The notes below the pieces were generated by a model. That model did no database searches. It was not told where the DNA came from and saw only the letters and a list, made by a program, of their open reading frames with translations. This document shows, piece by piece, positions 16,361 to 25,527 of a DNA stretch of 64,000 bases. How positions within the stretch are numbered: position 1 is the stretch's first letter; every line of letters begins with the position of its first letter. This stretch comes from Achromobacter animicus (GTDB lineage: Bacteria; Pseudomonadota; Gammaproteobacteria; Burkholderiales; Burkholderiaceae_B). The translations under genes were made by a program, and so were the position numbers. Location: NCBI RefSeq assembly GCF_902859585.1, contig NZ_CADIJM010000008.1, positions 124,001 through 188,000 of the forward strand. The letters run 5' to 3'.

Positions 16361-19228
16361 ATGGCAGCAAGCATTGGCTACTGCAGCACCAACGAAAGCT
16401 GCAAGGTCCGAATCCCCTTGTTTCCACTGCGCTATTCCGCGCATCCACGGCCCAAGGGTGGCGCCGACTATGCCTATGACGCGGCGTCGCTGGAGACTGG
16501 CTTTCAGAAGCTGGACCACGCGCAGTATGGATTGCGTTGCGTGGGCGCGGGATTCGTCTATCTGTTCGATGAGACCGAGGGTACGGTGTTCGTGTGGCGG
16601 GTCAACGAAGAGAACGGTCAATTCGTCGAGCTTCTGTCCAGGAATCGCTCACTGGAAGCGGCGCTCGGGGGCTATAAACCGGGACGCTCCCTGTCCCACA
16701 TCTGGGCGAATGAGCGTTCGGTAGTCCACATTCTATTGACGGACACGCTCCTGACCGAACGAAAAATCCGCGAAATCGAATCGAACCAGGACGGCATCCG
16801 GGCAAAGCTGGCAACGACCATTGACATGAAGGCTTGGGCGGACAGCGCGCCATCCAGAAACACCTTTGCAGCAAGCCGGCTAGGCGAACTGGTGGAGGAG
16901 TTCAAGGGCACCGATCTCAGCTTTTCGCCCTGGCGCATCAAACAGTTGGCACCTTCCGCTCAGCCATTGATCACGGGCATGGAAGCGGTAGCCCCTGCCA
17001 GGCAGATCGCGGTCGTCATGCACGACAACATTGCCTTGGTGCAGGATCTAGGCGGAGTGTTCCATAAGTTCCGCCAAGCCATGGAAACCTACAATTCGGC
17101 CCCTGATCACGACAGCTCGGCTGGGGACGGTCAACGTTATCGCAAGATGATCGTCGCTCAACTGATAGAGCGAATCTACGAGTCGGGCTACGCCGACAAC
17201 GCAGGGGTGACGGGGCAGGACAGGCAGGAATTCGAGCGGGTCCTCCGCCGAGATATGGACGAGCGTGAATGGAAGCGAAAGCGCTTTGCGGACAGTCTCG
17301 CCGTGATTGAACGAGAGCCGGCCAGATATCGTCCTTCGTCGTATCCAGATGCGCGGCGGCAACTGGATGCCTTACCCACCGATCCGATTGGTAGGCGCGC
17401 TGCCGCGTTGTCTGAGGCAGTACCGCTCTATGCCCGCCATGTCCGGGAAGTGGACAGGGTGAGGTTCGTGCGCGAATTCAGCGTAGAACTGGGAAGTCGT
17501 CACGCCGCCGTAGTCGACAGGAAAAATGACCGCTGCAAATGGCTACAGCGCTACGTGAATACGACTTCCCCTAATGACATGGGCGCGACTTTTCTACGCT
17601 ATGACACTGATCACCCAATGTCGTCAACGAGCCACGCGATCGCCTTTTCCGCTTGCATAGAGGGGATGATTTGGGGCACCGAAATTACAACACCTGGCAC
17701 CAAGGACCATGAACGAGAGCTGTTTGAGGCTTGGTGGAAACTGCCGTGGCAGGCCAATCCCATCCTCGTCAATATCGAACATGATAAAGGTCTGGTGGAT
17801 GCCATTTGGGAAAACAAGATGGACATCGCCCTGGACACGGCTGGAAGTAAAGGTCTTGGTCAGCTCCTGCGTTTTGGTGCTCTTCATTACCTGATGGAGC
17901 AAGTTAGTGTCTACACCCTCAGCCGCTTTCCCAGAGCGGGTTCCGACGGTCGCGTATGGCACGGCGTTGCCCGTGATGCCGTGGCCGATCGGATCCACCA
18001 ACTGGCAGGCATGGGTACGATAGAGGACGCGGAGCGGCTGATACGTATGCTGGAAACGCGGTATCAGGACCGTTTGACCATCCGGCGGTTGACGCGCGAA
18101 GAAGCTATACGGGCGTTAGAGGATGCCGCGGGGTTTCCGCGCGGTTCCGTCGTGGTGGGATCTATCGCGATGGGCGCTGGCGATACGATGGACGTGATCG
18201 TCTGGCAGCGTATGACTCCCCTTACCCGCTATGCAAATCCGTTTCTGCAGGTGTTTGAACGCGGTGTCGCAGGAGGCGTGGCGTTTTTTAGCTTTCTCAA
18301 CCTCAAGGCGGCAATATTCGACCTGGATTTGAACGGTCAGAAATGGAAATCTAGCTGGGCCAATCTGGTAGCAGCGATCATGGGGGTCGGAAGCGCAACT
18401 AACGGCGTGCTCATTGCAACGCGAGCGCTGATGCCTCAGGTCTATCTGCGCGCATCCATTTCAGCAGTCGTGCTGCAGCGTATTGCCAGCACCGGATCAC
18501 TACGACTGTTCGGCTACGGCGGAGCCGTGGCTGACGCTGTTTCGAATTGGTTTAAGTCCGGCGAGCAACGAAGGGTCGGCAATCAAGAGGCCGCCACTGC
18601 TTACGCGGTAGCAGGTCTGGGATTGGGTTTAGGCGGAGCAGCACTCACAACGGGTGGCGCCGCGTTTGCTGCAGGACTGGGATTGGCAGGAACCGTAGCC
18701 ACTGTGCCCGTTTGGGGGTGGATTGCGGCGGGTTTGATACTGCTAGGGACTGGATTGTGGTGGCTCTTCAAGGGCGATCGGGCTCAGTACATTGCCATCG
18801 GCTACTGGCTCAATGACGGAAGCTTTGGCAAGCATGAGTTGCTGGGACGGCCAGCAATCGTCAGGTACGAAACGCTTGATCAGGAGAACCGAGGCTACGT
18901 ACAGGCGGTTTATGCCCCGCAACGTTTGGATTCTGATTGGCATATGACAAGTAAAACTCTGATTGTGAAAGTCATCTATCCCCTTGACGGCGCCATCCAG
19001 AAAATTGAGTCAGAGGGAAACGACGTTCACCAAGCGCAAGTCTACTCAATGGAGGGAGAGGAGATGTCTTCTAAGGAGAGCCGTGTTCGATCCTACAAGA
19101 TCGTCGGACTCACGAAAGGGACCGGTTTTCGCTACGCCATAAGACCCAGCTACGTTCCGGTCCTCTTGGGGGAGACTCTCGCGTCCGAGATCACCTTCAG
19201 TGATAAGGACACGCCTTGGTACTACTAA
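16361..19228 (+). CDS. VasX-like (BTH_I2691-type) type VI membrane-targeting effector
   Basis: 955 aa from the ATG at 16361; an upstream in-frame stretch lies in the adaptor gene. The N-terminus has the VasX N-region signature: a two-cysteine start (YCSTNESCKVRIPLFPLRYS), then the LRCVGAGFVYLFDE segment. The middle (about 100-600) is long and soluble. Hydrophobic segments follow at about 626-650, 665-690 and 744-803 (Gly/Ala-rich, then VWGWIAAGLILLGTGLWWLF), and a soluble tail of about 150 residues ends the protein. This architecture fits colicin-like pore-forming effectors such as VasX, which disrupt the target inner membrane. Base composition is visibly less GC-rich than in flanking genes. 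The assignment is firm at family level; pore formation is inference. Confidence 0.85.
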   Translation: MAASIGYCSTNESCKVRIPLFPLRYSAHPRPKGGADYAYDAASLETGFQKLDHAQYGLRCVGAGFVYLFDETEGTVFVWRVNEENGQFVELLSRNRSLEAALGGYKPGRSLSHIWANERSVVHILLTDTLLTERKIREIESNQDGIRAKLATTIDMKAWADSAPSRNTFAASRLGELVEEFKGTDLSFSPWRIKQLAPSAQPLITGMEAVAPARQIAVVMHDNIALVQDLGGVFHKFRQAMETYNSAPDHDSSAGDGQRYRKMIVAQLIERIYESGYADNAGVTGQDRQEFERVLRRDMDEREWKRKRFADSLAVIEREPARYRPSSYPDARRQLDALPTDPIGRRAAALSEAVPLYARHVREVDRVRFVREFSVELGSRHAAVVDRKNDRCKWLQRYVNTTSPNDMGATFLRYDTDHPMSSTSHAIAFSACIEGMIWGTEITTPGTKDHERELFEAWWKLPWQANPILVNIEHDKGLVDAIWENKMDIALDTAGSKGLGQLLRFGALHYLMEQVSVYTLSRFPRAGSDGRVWHGVARDAVADRIHQLAGMGTIEDAERLIRMLETRYQDRLTIRRLTREEAIRALEDAAGFPRGSVVVGSIAMGAGDTMDVIVWQRMTPLTRYANPFLQVFERGVAGGVAFFSFLNLKAAIFDLDLNGQKWKSSWANLVAAIMGVGSATNGVLIATRALMPQVYLRASISAVVLQRIASTGSLRLFGYGGAVADAVSNWFKSGEQRRVGNQEAATAYAVAGLGLGLGGAALTTGGAAFAAGLGLAGTVATVPVWGWIAAGLILLGTGLWWLFKGDRAQYIAIGYWLNDGSFGKHELLGRPAIVRYETLDQENRGYVQAVYAPQRLDSDWHMTSKTLIVKVIYPLDGAIQKIESEGNDVHQAQVYSMEGEEMSSKESRVRSYKIVGLTKGTGFRYAIRPSYVPVLLGETLASEITFSDKDTPWYY

Positions 19229-19240
19229 CTCGATAAAAAA

Positions 19241-20221
19241 ATGAAACGGCATACAGTTCCGAAAGAAGAGCGCAGCGCTTTCTTTACACGCGTTGACGCC
19301 TTGCGTCCATCTGATCCACCGCTGGCAGTGTCCGCTGCGGCAGACAACAATGTGATGAGGGTCTCCGAGAACTGTCTGTTTATGCGTCCGGCGTTTGGCA
19401 GCATGTTCGGAGGGCGGTACGGAATCAGTTGGTGGGCGACAGTGGCAGTCCCATTTCTATTTGCTCTGTTCTCAGTCGGAACCTTTGCCGCCTATGGTCA
19501 CCAGCGCCAGTACGAGGGATATGGCGGTGGCGTGTCGGCCTTCTTTCTGGAAAACTGGGATGTGTTTATCGGTGCGCCCGTCGCATTCGCATTTGCTTGC
19601 ATTTGGCTGTACATACCTTGGCGAACGCAGCTTCCAATCATCTTCAATCGCCGAACCCGCAAGGTCACTTGCGTCGTTCATGGAACGTGGGTCAGTCTGC
19701 CCTGGGACGGGCTGGAGGCTTACATCAAGGACGTGACTACCTTTGCAGCGGGGGGGACTCCAGTCAACGAAGGGGTGTTGACGCTAGCCTTCCCTTATTC
19801 GATACAGAATAGCCAGCGTATCAATCAAAAACTGCGCGTCGGCATAACCGGCACACAGGACCACGCTCAAGCAATCATCAACCGCGGCATCTATGGGGCG
19901 GCGCAGATTTGGGAGTTCATCCGCCTTTTCATGCGGGAAGGGCCTTCGGCATTGCCTTTAAGCAGCGCGCGAACCCCGTATTCCATTTCCCACGCCAGTG
20001 AGGCAGTGCGCCATTTCAGTCCGCTAAAGGTCCTCAAGGTCAAAAAGGCGGCTTGGTTGCTGTTCGCAGTTCCATTCTTCATTTTCATAGCGTTGCCGGT
20101 CGCGCCGATTCTTATGTTAGGTGACATTTCATATATGTGGCTCGACCGCATCCTGCCTCGCCGGCAGTGGCCGCAGGAACTCATCGACGCCTGCGATGGC
20201 GAATGGGACGGACGGGAGTAA
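19241..20221 (+). CDS. DUF6708-type membrane protein, probable immunity to the VasX-like effector
   Basis: 326 aa, 12 bp after the effector. Three hydrophobic regions are visible: about 64-86 (WWATVAVPFLFALFSVGTFAAYG), 105-125, and 270-293 (LLFAVPFFIFIALPVAPILML). A cytoplasmic middle has the pattern FNRRTRKVTCVVHGTWVSLPWDGLEAYIK and the tail reads WLDRILPRRQWPQELIDAC. Inner-membrane immunity proteins commonly sit directly after pore-forming type VI effectors, which is the reason for the proposed role. The DUF6708 name is from recognition of the NRRTRKV and PWDGLEAY segments. A partial second copy follows downstream. Confidence 0.72.
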   Translation: MKRHTVPKEERSAFFTRVDALRPSDPPLAVSAAADNNVMRVSENCLFMRPAFGSMFGGRYGISWWATVAVPFLFALFSVGTFAAYGHQRQYEGYGGGVSAFFLENWDVFIGAPVAFAFACIWLYIPWRTQLPIIFNRRTRKVTCVVHGTWVSLPWDGLEAYIKDVTTFAAGGTPVNEGVLTLAFPYSIQNSQRINQKLRVGITGTQDHAQAIINRGIYGAAQIWEFIRLFMREGPSALPLSSARTPYSISHASEAVRHFSPLKVLKVKKAAWLLFAVPFFIFIALPVAPILMLGDISYMWLDRILPRRQWPQELIDACDGEWDGRE

Positions 20222-20392
20222 GCTCAAACTTCCCCCTCACGCGCCCGCGTGCCCGCCCGCGCTCGGCGTCCCTTGTTCTTCGCAATCTCCATAACTTCCG
20301 CTCCTCCGCACCCAGCCTTTCTCGGATTTGCGTGTTGAAGCCGAGCTAGCGCACGCTCTCGGCATTGCCACGGCATCCTCTGGCGGCGAGCG

Positions 20393-20490
20393 GTTATTGG
20401 CGACTTGCTCTGCTACGCACTCGACCGCGTTTTGCCACGCCGTAAGTGCCTCCCGGGGCTGATCGAGGCCTGCGATAACGTTTTGGACCC
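20393..20490 (+). pseudogene. Remnant of a second DUF6708 immunity-type gene (3' end only)
   Basis: In one frame this stretch reads VIGDLLCYALDRVLPRRK then CLPGLIEACD, closely parallel to the intact gene's end LGDISYMWLDRILPRRQW then PQELIDACD. About 28 residues align with no start codon, no upstream body and no membrane segments. The copies differ at many bases, so this is an old paralogue fragment rather than a recent duplication. The 323-base gap 20222-20544 otherwise holds nothing I can identify; a short patch at about 20365-20380 (LPRHP in another frame) may be more of the same gene after a frameshift. Confidence 0.65.
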
Positions 20491-20544
20491 GGTGTGGAGA
20501 TTGAGGCTTTCACAGGATCAGTCCGGCACCCCCTCATCCACGTT

Positions 20545-20967
20545 CTACCGAGCCTTCTCCCCCGGCAGCCCATCACTAACCTCAGCCAGCGCCCGCTTCA
20601 TGTCCTCGTACTTCATCACCCGCTCGCTCTGAAACCCGCCCAGCACCCCACGGCACCCATCCACACCAGACCGCTTCATCTCCTCCATCATCGTCGTACC
20701 ATCGGCCAGCCCCTTTGCAAACGCAGCATCGAAGCCGCCCGTCGGGAATCCATATTCCTCGGCATACCGCGTCAGATTCTTCCGAGCCGTCTCCTGATGC
20801 TGCGCCAGGTCAGGCTCTGAAGCCCCGCAAGCACGCGCCGCGCCATTGGACGCGCCAGCGGCGATAACGAAAGAGTCGTATTGGGCCTGCTCAGCCGCAT
20901 CGGGAGCCGCCCACGCCGGGGCAGCAGCGGCCAGCGTCAATGCCAGCCCGGTCAGGAATTTGCGCAT
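20545..20967 (-). CDS. Small secreted protein of unknown function
   Basis: 140 aa from the ATG at 20967, preceded by GGGAGA. Residues 1-21 are a Sec signal peptide (MRKFLTGLALTLAAAAPAWA, cleavage after AWA). The mature part is about 120 residues, helical, with two cysteines (ARACGASE and DGCRGVLGG) that could form a disulfide. I do not recognise a named family. A longer reading upstream lacks support. It is divergent from the peroxiredoxin gene. Confidence 0.75.
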   Translation of the reverse strand: MRKFLTGLALTLAAAAPAWAAPDAAEQAQYDSFVIAAGASNGAARACGASEPDLAQHQETARKNLTRYAEEYGFPTGGFDAAFAKGLADGTTMMEEMKRSGVDGCRGVLGGFQSERVMKYEDMKRALAEVSDGLPGEKAR

Positions 20968-21156
20968 CGAAAGTCTCCCGGTGAAGCCCTCCGCAGCGGT
21001 CAGCCTCTCGCGGCTGCGGCGGGCGTTGTCTACCACGGCATTATGGCAACCGCCCGTTTCCTCCCCATGTGCTCGCCGTGTGGAGTCGTTTCGAACTGTT
21101 CATCTTCTTTTCGCCCTCCGCCAAAGGCAGCAAGCCGGCCGCGCTCGAACTATGAT

Positions 21157-21195
21157 GGGGGCTGTGAGGCAGTCCTGCCTCAATGCATTGCCCCC
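21157..21195 (+). other. Nested hairpin in the peroxiredoxin leader
   Basis: GGGGGC (21157-21162) pairs with GCCCCC (21190-21195) and encloses a second stem, GAGGCA/TGCCTC (21166-21171 and 21176-21181), with a 4-base loop. It lies 20-60 bases before the peroxiredoxin start and could shape translation or RNA stability. A TATGAT at 21151-21156 could be a -10 element, but its -35 partner is poor. Confidence 0.4.
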
Positions 21196-21214
21196 TTTCA
21201 TTTTGGAGATCTAC

Positions 21215-21718
21215 ATGACGATCAAAGTCGGCGACCGCGTGCCCAATGGCACGTTGACCGAATTCATCGAAACCGAAACCGCCGGCTGCTCGCTCGGTCC
21301 CAACGCGTTCCAGGTCGCCGACCTGACCCGCGGCAAGACGATTGCGCTGTTTGCCGTGCCGGGCGCCTTCACGCCCACGTGCTCGGCCAAGCATCTGCCC
21401 GGCTACGTCGAACAGGCCGCTGCCCTCAAGGCCAAGGGCATCGACGAAATCTGGTGCGTGTCCGTCAACGACGCCTTCGTCATGGGCGCCTGGGGACGCG
21501 AACAGAAGACCGATGGCAAAGTCCGCATGCTGGCCGACGGCTCCGCGCTGTGGACCAAGGAACTCGGCCTGGAACTGGACCTCGTCCAGCGCGGCATGGG
21601 CGCGCGCTCGCAGCGCTACTCCGCCCTGATCGTCGACGGCGTTGTGAAGCAACTGAACGTGGAAGCGCCTGGCAAGTTTGAAGTCAGCGACGCGGCCACC
21701 ATGCTCTCGCAAGCCTGA
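21215..21718 (+). CDS. Peroxiredoxin, Prx5 type
   Basis: 167 aa. The ATG at 21215 is preceded by TTGGAG; a longer reading from 20846 crosses the divergent promoter and is rejected. The peroxidatic cysteine lies in PGAFTPTCSAKHLPGY near residue 50, the Prx5-type signature, and a second cysteine (EIWCVSVNDAFVMGAW) lies near 75. These small thiol peroxidases reduce hydrogen and organic peroxides in the cytoplasm, usually with glutathione/glutaredoxin or thioredoxin. The length matches stand-alone Prx5, without a fused glutaredoxin domain. Confidence 0.92.
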   Translation: MTIKVGDRVPNGTLTEFIETETAGCSLGPNAFQVADLTRGKTIALFAVPGAFTPTCSAKHLPGYVEQAAALKAKGIDEIWCVSVNDAFVMGAWGREQKTDGKVRMLADGSALWTKELGLELDLVQRGMGARSQRYSALIVDGVVKQLNVEAPGKFEVSDAATMLSQA

Positions 21719-21804
21719 TCCCCGCGGGTTCCTGTTTTACCCCCAGTGTTGCGGGCCGCCCAGGCGGCCCGCGGCGCTGAAAGCCAGCAGCGGTTGTCGA
21801 CGCC

Positions 21805-23376
21805 ATGCTCTCCACGATCTCATCGTTTTCGTCGCTTTATTTTGCGACCTTGCTGATGCTTATCGGCACGGGTCTCTTCAACACCTACATGGGCCTGCGG
21901 CTGACCGCCCAGTCCGTCAGCGAAGTGTGGATCGGCACCTTGATCGCCGGCTACTACCTCGGGCTCGTGTGCGGCGCGCGGCTTGGGCACAAGCTCATCA
22001 TCCGCGTCGGCCACATCCGCGCGTTCGTCGCCTGCGCGGCCATCGCCACCTGCATGATCCTGGCGCAAACGCTGGTCGAATCCATGCCCCTGTGGCTGGT
22101 GTTCCGCATCGTCTCCGGCATCGTCATGGTGACCGAGTTCATGGTCATCGAAAGCTGGCTCAACGAACAGACCGAAAACCACCAGCGCGGCCGCGTGTTC
22201 TCCGTCTACATGGTCGTCTCCGGCCTGGGCACCGTGTTGGGCCAACTGGCGCTCACCGCCTACGCCACGCTGGACCTGCGCCCGCTTACCCTGGTCGCCA
22301 TGTGCCTCGTGCTGTGCCTGGTGCCGCTTGCCGTCACGGCCCGGTCCCACCCGCCCACGCCGCTGCCCGCGCCGCTGGACGTAAAGTTCTTCATGCGGCG
22401 CGTGCCGCTGTCCATGACCGTGCTCTTCGTGGCGGGCAATCTGTCCGGCGCGTTCTACGGCCTGGCCGCGGTGTATGGCGCCAAGAATGGCCTGTCCACA
22501 TCGCAGGCCGCCATCTTCGTCGCGGCCGCCGTGACGGCGGGGCTGTTGTCGCAGTGGCCGATGGGCTGGCTGTCCGACCGCATCAACCGCGCCGGCCTCA
22601 TCCGCTTCAACGCGTTGTTGCTGGTCCTGCTGCCTGCCGTCATGTGGGGCTGGATCGCGTTGCCGTTCTGGGCGCTGGTCGCCATGTCCTGCGTCTTCGG
22701 CATCCTGCAGTTCACGCTGTACCCGTTGGGCGCGGCCTTTGCCAATGATCACGTTGAATCGGAAAGACGAGTCAGTCTGTCGGCGGTGTTGCTGATGACC
22801 TATGGCCTGGGCGCCTGTGTGGGGCCGATGATCGCGGGCTTCATGATGTCGCTGGGCGGACCCGCCATGTATTACGTGTTCATCTCGGCGTGCGCCGTGA
22901 TTCTGGTCTGGCAGGTGCGGCCCACGCGCGTCACCGGCGCACACCAGGTCGACGAGGCGCCGACGCATTTCGTACCGATGCCGGACACGCTGCAAAGTTC
23001 GCCCGCGGCGGCGGTGCTGGATCCGCGGGTGGATCCCGAGAACGACATCGCCATGGAAATGGTGCAGCCGGATCCGTCCGCGGCGCCGGCGCCGCCGGAG
23101 CCGGTGGCCGAGGGCGCATCGGTGGATTCCGCGGCGGGGCAGGGCGGAATGGACGAGACGGCGGATACGGCTGCGGGAGCGGGAGGCGGATCCGACACGA
23201 TGCCGGATTCGATGTCGGACCAGACACCAGACCGTGTATCGGGCTCCGCATCGACTGCCGCATTGGACGCTGCATCGACCGCAGCATCAACCGCCACATC
23301 GACCGCCACATCGGACTCCACATCAGACGCCGCATCAGACGCGCACCCCGAACGCCAGCGCCGCACCGGCACCTGA
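21805..23376 (+). CDS. MFS transporter with long Ser/Thr/Asp/Ala-rich C-terminal tail
   Basis: 523 aa. Residues about 5-385 form a 12-segment major-facilitator core with the YcaD-like layout (GTGLFNTYMGLRLTAQSVSEVWIGTL at the N-terminus, GYYLGLVCGARLGHKLI for the first cytoplasmic loop, LSQWPMGWLSDRINR for the 8-9 loop). The substrate is unknown. From about 390 the protein turns into an acidic, repeat-rich cytoplasmic tail (PDSMSDQTPDRVSG and then TAASTATSTATSDSTSDAAS). Such a tail is not part of the MFS fold and is likely disordered. A GC-rich hairpin (21751-21772) precedes the gene. It ends 7 bp from the convergent DMT transporter gene. Confidence 0.87.
   Translation: MLSTISSFSSLYFATLLMLIGTGLFNTYMGLRLTAQSVSEVWIGTLIAGYYLGLVCGARLGHKLIIRVGHIRAFVACAAIATCMILAQTLVESMPLWLVFRIVSGIVMVTEFMVIESWLNEQTENHQRGRVFSVYMVVSGLGTVLGQLALTAYATLDLRPLTLVAMCLVLCLVPLAVTARSHPPTPLPAPLDVKFFMRRVPLSMTVLFVAGNLSGAFYGLAAVYGAKNGLSTSQAAIFVAAAVTAGLLSQWPMGWLSDRINRAGLIRFNALLLVLLPAVMWGWIALPFWALVAMSCVFGILQFTLYPLGAAFANDHVESERRVSLSAVLLMTYGLGACVGPMIAGFMMSLGGPAMYYVFISACAVILVWQVRPTRVTGAHQVDEAPTHFVPMPDTLQSSPAAAVLDPRVDPENDIAMEMVQPDPSAAPAPPEPVAEGASVDSAAGQGGMDETADTAAGAGGGSDTMPDSMSDQTPDRVSGSASTAALDAASTAASTATSTATSDSTSDAASDAHPERQRRTGT
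23262..23345 (+). repeat. Degenerate short repeats coding the MFS protein tail
   Basis: Units around GCATCGACCGC and CACATCGACCGC recur about six times in frame with small variants, coding alternating Ala-Ser-Thr. The codon pattern (TCG ACC, TCA ACC, TCG GAC) shows growth by repeat slippage. Confidence 0.65.
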
Positions 23377-23383
23377 AGCGCCC

Positions 23384-24265
23384 CTACCAGGGCGTCATCA
23401 GCAAAATGGCAGACAACGCCAGCGCAATGCCCAGCACGTTCACACGCGTGAGCGGTTCACGGAACGCCAGGGCGCCCACCAGGGTGCCCAGCGTGATCAC
23501 TCCCATATTCATCGACGCGAACACCAGCGCGGGGTGCTCGGGCAGCGACTGGTGCGCGCGCACGTAGGTCAGGATGTTGCCGAAGTTGGCCAGCCCCAGC
23601 GCCACCCCCGCGGCCAGATGCCGCGCCTGCCAGCGCACGCGGCGCCACAACAGATACGCAAGCATCAGCGCGCCCGCCATCAGGAACGTCAGCAACAGGC
23701 TGCCCGCAAATGCGGTCCCCGTGCGGGCCACCTGCTTGAACAGGATGTCGATCACGCCATAGCCCGCCCAGACAACCAGCGGCCAGAGCCACATCGCGCG
23801 CCGGTCCTCGGCCGCCGTGGCTTCGGATAAACGAATGCGCGGCGGTTGGCGCAGCAGGCAGAAGAGGGCGGCGAAGGCCAGCGCGATGGCCGCCAATTTG
23901 CGTCCCGTGACCGGTTCGCCGAACAGCGCGAACGCGGCCAGCAGCGGAATGAACAGCGACAGGCGCTGCGCGGCGTCGCTGCGCACGATGCCGGCATGCC
24001 GCAACGCGGCCGCCATCGCCAAAAAGACGCTCGGCAGCAGCACGCCCAGCGCGGCCAGCACCAGCCAGGGCGTTTGCGGCGCCAGCAGGCGCGCCGGATC
24101 GGGGCGCAGCACCAGCCAGCAGAGCAGGGCGGCCACGGCGTAGTTCATCGCGATCGCCTGGCGCACGTCGATCTGCCAACGTCGCGCCAGCTTGAGCATC
24201 ACGGCGACCGTGACGCTGCAGGCCACGCTGGCCGTCAAATACAGAAGACCGGGCGTCAACGGCAT
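23384..24265 (-). CDS. EamA/DMT-family transporter
   Basis: 293 aa, about ten hydrophobic segments in two homologous halves of five (each an EamA repeat). Conserved features include [23 protein letters not shown] at the end of the first half and [25 protein letters not shown] at the end of the second, the usual E-P motif positions. It likely exports a small metabolite or amino acid across the inner membrane; the substrate cannot be told. Its start overlaps the end of bioB by 10 bp, so the two are co-transcribed. Confidence 0.9.
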   Translation of the reverse strand: MPLTPGLLYLTASVACSVTVAVMLKLARRWQIDVRQAIAMNYAVAALLCWLVLRPDPARLLAPQTPWLVLAALGVLLPSVFLAMAAALRHAGIVRSDAAQRLSLFIPLLAAFALFGEPVTGRKLAAIALAFAALFCLLRQPPRIRLSEATAAEDRRAMWLWPLVVWAGYGVIDILFKQVARTGTAFAGSLLLTFLMAGALMLAYLLWRRVRWQARHLAAGVALGLANFGNILTYVRAHQSLPEHPALVFASMNMGVITLGTLVGALAFREPLTRVNVLGIALALSAILLMTPW

Positions 24266-25275
24266 GCCGCCTCCTCATGGCGGTCGTGCGCGGCGGCGTC
24301 GACCCGCATGCCCAATCGGTCGAGCAGGCGCTGGTCGGCCGCCATCTGCGGATTGGCGGTGGTCAGCAGCGCGTCGCCGTAGAACATGGAATTGGCGCCC
24401 GCCAGAAAGCACAGCGCCTGCATCGCATCGTCCATCGTCTCGCGCCCGGCCGACAGCCGCACGGCGGCGCGCGGCATTGCAATGCGCGCCACGGCGATAG
24501 TGCGCACAAACTCGAAGGGATCGAGGGCTTCGACATCGGACAACGGCGTGCCTTCCACCTGCACCAGGTTGTTGATCGGCACGGACTCGGGATAAGGCTC
24601 CATGCTGGCAAGCTGGGCGATCAGGCCGGCGCGTTCGCGGCGCGATTCGCCCATGCCTACGATGCCGCCGCAACACACGTTGATGCCGGCGTCGCGCACG
24701 CGGTCCAGCGTGTCCAGGCGGTCCTGGTACGTGCGTGTGGAGATGATCTTGCCGTAGAACTCCGGCGAGGTATCCAGGTTGTGGTTGTAGTAGTCCAGGC
24801 CCGCGTTCTTCAATTGCTCGGCCTGGCCGTCCCGCAACATGCCCAGCGTCACGCAGGTCTCCAGGCCCAGCGCCTTGACCGCGCTGACCATTTCGGCCAC
24901 GGCGTCCAGGTGATGCGGCTTGGGACTGCGCCACGCGGCGCCCATGCAGAAGCGCTGCGCGCCGCCAGCCTGCGCCGCGCGGGCCGCGGCGACCACGTCT
25001 TCCAGCGGCATCAGCTTGTCGGCGTCCACGCCGGTGTTGTAGTGCGACGACTGCGGACAATACGCGCAGTCTTCGGGACAGCCGCCAGTCTTGATCGACA
25101 GCAGGCTCGACAACTGGATGACGTTCGGATCGAAATGGGCGCGATGCGTTTGCTGCGCCCGGTGCATCAGGTCCATGAACGGCAGCTCGTAGAGCGCCAT
25201 GATGGCGTCGGCGCTCCAGGCCGAGGCCGGCAGGCGCTTGGGCGATGTCGGGACGGGAATGTACGCAGTCTGCAT
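24256..25275 (-). CDS. bioB: Biotin synthase
   Basis: 339 aa radical SAM enzyme that inserts sulfur into dethiobiotin. The SAM cluster is CPEDCAYC near residue 65. Other BioB landmarks are [14 protein letters not shown] near 110, ETCVTLGML near 140, [18 protein letters not shown] near 162, the [2Fe-2S] ligand region [19 protein letters not shown] near 195, and [20 protein letters not shown] near 290. No other bio genes are adjacent; the DMT transporter gene follows with overlap. The upstream 252 bp to the PAS regulator hold that gene's terminator and presumably the bioB promoter. Confidence 0.97.
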   Translation of the reverse strand: MQTAYIPVPTSPKRLPASAWSADAIMALYELPFMDLMHRAQQTHRAHFDPNVIQLSSLLSIKTGGCPEDCAYCPQSSHYNTGVDADKLMPLEDVVAAARAAQAGGAQRFCMGAAWRSPKPHHLDAVAEMVSAVKALGLETCVTLGMLRDGQAEQLKNAGLDYYNHNLDTSPEFYGKIISTRTYQDRLDTLDRVRDAGINVCCGGIVGMGESRRERAGLIAQLASMEPYPESVPINNLVQVEGTPLSDVEALDPFEFVRTIAVARIAMPRAAVRLSAGRETMDDAMQALCFLAGANSMFYGDALLTTANPQMAADQRLLDRLGMRVDAAAHDRHEEAACR

Positions 25276-25415
25276 GGTCGGTGGCTCCTTCGTTCGTGCC
25301 GGGGATCTCGCCGCTGGCCTGATGGCCTGGGCTGGATCGGCGGATCGTAAGAAGGGGCGGCGTATTTGCGCAATGCGTTCGATATCGCCGGATTTAGCGG
25401 ACGGTTGGGAACCTA

Positions 25416-25446
25416 TTCAAAGAAAATGGCCGCTTTTGAGCGGCCA
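25416..25446 (-). terminator. Intrinsic terminator of the PAS-LuxR regulator gene
   Basis: TGGCCGCT (25427-25434) and AGCGGCCA (25439-25446) form a perfect 8-bp stem with a 4-base loop. Read on the minus strand it is followed by TTTTCTTTG. It lies about 80 bp after the regulator's stop. Confidence 0.85.
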
Positions 25447-25527
25447 GTCGTCCTAACGCGGCGGCATCTTCGGCGACGCGAAGATGCAGGATATTTTGAT
25501 TCAAATTGTAAAACCGGAGCAAGCCAG

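Noticed and set aside
20222-20392. A hidden gene in the gap after the DUF6708 gene
   Set aside because: No start codon with ribosome site and no recognisable protein; only the paralogue remnant further right can be supported.
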